The notes beneath the pieces are model-generated. The model was not told the origin of the DNA and made no database searches. It worked only from the letters and a program-made list of their open reading frames with translations. The translations under genes and the position numbers were made by a program. DNA of 7,592 nucleotides from an uncultured Phascolarctobacterium sp. (GTDB lineage: Bacteria > Bacillota > Negativicutes > Acidaminococcales > Acidaminococcaceae), in the NCBI GenBank assembly GCA_900552855.1, contig USBG01000079.1:1-7592 (forward strand). Direction: 5' to 3'. Within the stretch, counting starts at the first letter, position 1. Each line of letters opens with the position of its first letter. Of this stretch, positions 5,218 through 7,592 are shown piece by piece.

Positions 5218-6033
5218 GTGTTAAGCGAAGAACGAAAATTAGACTATGTAAATACAATTAAAAAAATTTGCCTGATGGATGATGTGTTCATGAATGCTGT
5301 ATTTGGTGATAATTTAGAGCTCACTGCCGACCTATTGAAGGTTATATTGGAAAATGATAAAATTAATGTAGTAAGCTCCAAGGCTCAGTATTCTATTAAA
5401 AATATTGCAGGACATTCTGCTATGCTGGATATTTTTGCGAAGGATGACCAAGGTAGAAATTTTAATGTAGAGATACAGAGGTTGGATGGCGGTGCTGTTC
5501 CGCAAAGAGCACGGTATTATGTTGGCTTGATAGATTCTAAGTTTTTTCCATCAGGAGAACAGTATGCTGATATTAAGGATACCTATGTGATTTTTATAAC
5601 GGAGCATGATGTGCTTGGATATGGGCTGCCTATTTATCATATTGATAGACATATCAGAGAAAATGGTGCTGCTTTTGATGACGGAGCCTATATAGTGTAT
5701 GTTAATGGCGAAAAGAGAACGGAGCATACTCCCTTAGGTAGGCTGATGCATGATTTCTTTTGTCGAGATGCGAAGGATATGTATAATAAAAAGCTAGCTG
5801 CTAGAGTTAGCTATTTGAAGGATGACCAAGGAGGCGTAAAGGTAATGTGTGAATTGATGCAGAAGTTATTTGATAAAGAAGCTGAAGAGATTAAGCACAA
5901 TGAAAGAAGGCAATATGCAGAAGTTATGCTTAAGGACGGCGTAAGCCTTGAAAACGCAATAAAATGGTCAAAGCTTTCTCGTGAAGAAGTGGAGGCTATA
6001 GCCAAGCAGCTGAAGGAAAAGCCTGTTGCTTAA
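5218..6033 (+). CDS. Rpn family recombination-promoting nuclease / PD-(D/E)XK putative transposase
   Basis: A 271-residue protein of the PDDEXK_2 (Rpn) group. The N-terminal DDVFMNAVFGD (21-31) matches the usual D..FK.vFg motif. The nuclease core has D71 in MLDIFAKDD and E85-x-Q87 in FNVEIQR, followed by RARYYVGLIDSKF (97-109); these are the expected D...ExQ active-site residues. The C-terminal LKDGVSLENAIKWSKLSREEVEAIAKQL (238-265) matches the family's helical tail. Rpn proteins in E. coli are DNA endonucleases that raise RecA-independent recombination; in Firmicutes they occur as scattered multicopy genes, often labelled transposases. The gene uses GTG as start. Arginine is mostly AGA/AGG, unlike the CGT-rich neighbours, suggesting separate ancestry. 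It stands alone, 78 bases after a terminator and followed by its own. Confidence 0.86.
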   Translation: MLSEERKLDYVNTIKKICLMDDVFMNAVFGDNLELTADLLKVILENDKINVVSSKAQYSIKNIAGHSAMLDIFAKDDQGRNFNVEIQRLDGGAVPQRARYYVGLIDSKFFPSGEQYADIKDTYVIFITEHDVLGYGLPIYHIDRHIRENGAAFDDGAYIVYVNGEKRTEHTPLGRLMHDFFCRDAKDMYNKKLAARVSYLKDDQGGVKVMCELMQKLFDKEAEEIKHNERRQYAEVMLKDGVSLENAIKWSKLSREEVEAIAKQLKEKPVA

Positions 6034-6056
6034 GGATTAATAGAATATAATGAAAT

Positions 6057-6088
6057 AAATGCCGAGACCTGATGTGGTTTCGGCATTT
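6057..6088 (+). terminator. Intrinsic terminator of the Rpn nuclease gene
   Basis: Thirteen base pairs (6057-6069 with 6076-6088, one G-U) close a 6-base loop TGATGT; the core is AAATGCCGA against TCGGCATTT. T-rich sequence follows (TTTTGCGCTTTC). It starts 23 bases after the stop codon. Confidence 0.85.
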
Positions 6089-6098
6089 TGCGCTTTCA

Positions 6099-6127
6099 TT
6101 TACTTTTACTTCTGCAAGTGCTAAAAT
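6099..6127 (+). promoter_or_regulatory. Promoter of the alcohol dehydrogenase gene
   Basis: TTTACT (6099-6104), a 17-base spacer and TAAAAT (6122-6127) with a TGn extension (TGC at 6119-6121). Transcription would start near 6134, giving a leader of about 85 bases. Confidence 0.55.
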
Positions 6128-6138
6128 GAGAGCATAGA

Positions 6139-6181
6139 AAGTCCTATTGCATGACTAGGTCTTGGGTCCTTGGAGAGGGAC
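6139..6181 (+). promoter_or_regulatory. Two small stem-loops in the alcohol dehydrogenase leader
   Basis: AAGTCCTA (6139-6146) pairs with TAGGTCTT (6156-6163) with one mismatch. GTCCTT (6166-6171) pairs with AGGGAC (6176-6181) around a GGAG loop. No U-tract follows, so this is not a terminator. It could be regulatory or simply a stabilising leader, and I do not recognise a riboswitch. Confidence 0.3.
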
Positions 6182-6218
6182 GATAAATACTACTACTTTT
6201 AAGTTGGGAGTTTTTGAT

Positions 6219-7403
6219 ATGGATAAATTTAGCTATTTGGCACCTACTGAGGTTGTTTTTGGTAAGAATGCAGAGGCGCAGGTTGGCGCTATGTGTAAAA
6301 AGTATGGTGCACATAAGGTTTTAGTGCATTTTGGTGGCAATAGTGCCAAAAGGTCCGGCCTTTTGGACCGTGTTTGTGCAAGCCTTAATGAGGCTGACTT
6401 GGAATATGTGCTGCTTGGCGGCGTTGTGCCTAACCCTCATCTGAGCAAGGCTGTTGAGGGCGTGGAGCTGTGTCGTAAGGAGAATGTGGATTTTATCCTG
6501 GCAGTTGGCGGCGGCAGCGTTATTGATAGTGCTAAGGCTATTGGCTATGGCCTTGTAAACGAGGGCGATTTGTGGGATTACTATAGCAAGAAAAAGCAGG
6601 TTACAGGCTGCGCTCCTGTGGCTGCAGTGCTGACCATGGCTGCAGCAGGCAGCGAGATGAGCAATGCTAGCGTTATTACCAACGAGGACGGCTGGCTGAA
6701 GCGTGGCTTGAGTACTAATTATGCCTTCTGCAAGTTTTCTGTGCTTAATCCTGAGCTGACCTATACCCTGCCTGCTTACCAGACTGCAAGTGGCTGCGTG
6801 GATATTATGGTACACACCTTGGAGCGTTATTTTACTGCTCCTAGCACTCATCAGCTGGTTGTAATTGATGGTATGGCAGAAACCTTGCTGAAAAATGTTA
6901 TGCGTAACGCTAAAATTGCGCTGAAAAATCCTGAGGATTATGATGCTAGAGCCGAGATTATGTGGTGCAGCACCTTGTCTCACAACGATACTACTGGTGA
7001 CCGCAGCTTTGGCGACTGGTCCTGCCATCAGCTGGAGCACGAGCTGAGCGGTATGTTTGATATTGCTCATGGTGCAGGCCTGGCAGCAGTTTGGGGAAGC
7101 TGGGCACGCTATGTACTGGATGAAAACGTGGAACGCTTTGCACAGCTGGCTGTAAATGTTTTAGGCGTTGCTAATAATTTCCGCGACCAAAGAGCAACTG
7201 CTTTAGAGGGTATTGCGGCTATGGAAAGCTTCTTCCGTCACATTGGTATGCCTACTAAAATCAGAGATATGGGTATTGAGCTGACCGAGGAGCAAATCAA
7301 GGAGCTGGCCTATAAATGCAGCTTTATGGATACCCGCACCATTGGCCAGTTTAAGGTGCTGACCCGTCAGGACATGGAAAATATTTATCGTATGGCAAGA
7401 TAA
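6219..7403 (+). CDS. Iron-containing alcohol dehydrogenase, NAD(P)H-dependent butanol-dehydrogenase-like (BDH/YqhD type)
   Basis: A 394-residue group III alcohol dehydrogenase of normal length, predicted cytoplasmic. The N-terminal nucleotide-binding half contains GGGSVIDSAKAIGYG (97-111) and LTMAAAGSEMSNASVIT (138-154). The metal-binding half supplies D195 and H199 (VDIMVHTLERYF), then H270 and H284 (CHQLEHELSGMFDIAHGAGLA), spaced as the D/H/H/H ligands of YqhD are. Family members interconvert aldehydes and alcohols (butyraldehyde/butanol, others) with NADH or NADPH; substrate and cofactor preference are not decided here. Fermentative aldehyde disposal or redox balancing is likely. I chose ATG 6219 because GGGAG (6206-6210) lies 8 bases upstream; the frame is open back to TTG 6162, but that part falls in the leader hairpins and lacks family similarity. 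CGT/CTG/GCT-rich codon use suggests good expression. It is monocistronic. Confidence 0.93.
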   Translation: MDKFSYLAPTEVVFGKNAEAQVGAMCKKYGAHKVLVHFGGNSAKRSGLLDRVCASLNEADLEYVLLGGVVPNPHLSKAVEGVELCRKENVDFILAVGGGSVIDSAKAIGYGLVNEGDLWDYYSKKKQVTGCAPVAAVLTMAAAGSEMSNASVITNEDGWLKRGLSTNYAFCKFSVLNPELTYTLPAYQTASGCVDIMVHTLERYFTAPSTHQLVVIDGMAETLLKNVMRNAKIALKNPEDYDARAEIMWCSTLSHNDTTGDRSFGDWSCHQLEHELSGMFDIAHGAGLAAVWGSWARYVLDENVERFAQLAVNVLGVANNFRDQRATALEGIAAMESFFRHIGMPTKIRDMGIELTEEQIKELAYKCSFMDTRTIGQFKVLTRQDMENIYRMAR

Positions 7404-7423
7404 GGGGTTATAGTTTGCCCCCA

Positions 7424-7592
7424 GTCAACTCACTACGTATGTTGACACCCGGTCCAGACCGCCCTCTATTGGCCTGTGGCCAATTCACCTTATCCCCTTG
7501 AGTAAGGGGGCCGAGATTATTACAGTGCAGTCTTGCCTCCCCTTATTCAAGGGGAGGTGGCTGTGAGCGTAGAGAACAGACGGGCCATGACC
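7424..7592. repeat. Palindromic repeat region downstream of the dehydrogenase (runs to the window end)
   Basis: Non-coding and dense in hairpins: GTCAAC/GTTGAC (7424-7429 with 7441-7446), ATTGGCC/GGCCAAT around TGT (7468-7474 with 7478-7484), CCCCTT/AAGGGG (7494-7499 with 7504-7509) and CCTCCCCTT/AAGGGGAGG around ATTC (7536-7544 with 7549-7557). The order of a short hairpin, a CCCCTT hairpin, a ~25-base linker and a second C/G-rich hairpin mirrors the element at 4810-4953, although the sequence differs. It may continue past the window. There is no U-tract terminator for the dehydrogenase here; these hairpins could stabilise its 3' end. Confidence 0.6.

Noticed and set aside
6162..6218. In-frame upstream extension of the dehydrogenase to TTG 6162
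   Set aside because: It lies in leader hairpins, lacks family similarity, and ATG 6219 has a good ribosome-binding site.
6321..7070. Long minus-strand ORF opposite the dehydrogenase gene
   Set aside because: Shadow frame of a clear gene; no recognisable domain and no promoter or ribosome-binding site reason to keep it.
7404..7422. GGGG...CCCC hairpin right after the dehydrogenase stop as a terminator
   Set aside because: Only 4-5 pairs with a 9-base loop and no T-tract.

Overview
The window looks like chromosomal DNA of an anaerobic, low-to-mid GC Firmicute, most likely a gut Negativicute (Phascolarctobacterium/Acidaminococcaceae would fit). This is an inference from the nadD-yqeK-LCP-rsfS-cvfB gene order, the CGT/CTG/GCT-rich codon use, an Rpn-type nuclease and dispersed palindromic repeats. 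No rRNA or other taxonomic marker is present.

Region 1 (1-3113, + strand) is one compact housekeeping operon. It holds the 3' end of nadD (NAD synthesis), yqeK (Ap4A hydrolase), a LytR-CpsA-Psr cell-wall ligase gene, rsfS (ribosome silencing factor) and a CvfB-like S1 RNA-binding protein gene. Gaps are 2, 17 and 33 bases, with a 4-base overlap at the last junction. Four of the five (NAD supply, Ap4A turnover, ribosome silencing, RNA binding) fit a growth/stress physiology theme. The first ~480 bases have clearly different base and codon use from what follows, with the change falling inside yqeK.

Region 2 (3114-4709) holds a TSUP-family membrane transporter gene with related stem-loops on each side, and a convergent SGNH/GDSL hydrolase gene on the minus strand. 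The two convergent genes share a bidirectional terminator that overlaps the hydrolase stop codon.

Region 3 (4710-5217) is a 508-base stretch without a protein gene but full of structure. It contains the hydrolase promoter, a 144-base MITE/REP-like element with terminal inverted repeats set between 37-base direct repeats, and a well-formed promoter followed by ~100 bases of hairpins ending in a strong intrinsic terminator. That last unit is a candidate small RNA or attenuator and is the most interesting item in the window.

Region 4 (5218-6088) is an Rpn/PD-(D/E)XK nuclease gene with AGA-rich codon use, a GTG start and its own terminator. Region 5 (6099-7403) is an iron-containing alcohol dehydrogenase gene with its own promoter and an 85-base leader. 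The window ends (7404-7592) in a second palindromic repeat region of the same general architecture as the first. I found no CRISPR array, tRNA, rRNA or complete insertion sequence, and no convincing new multigene system.
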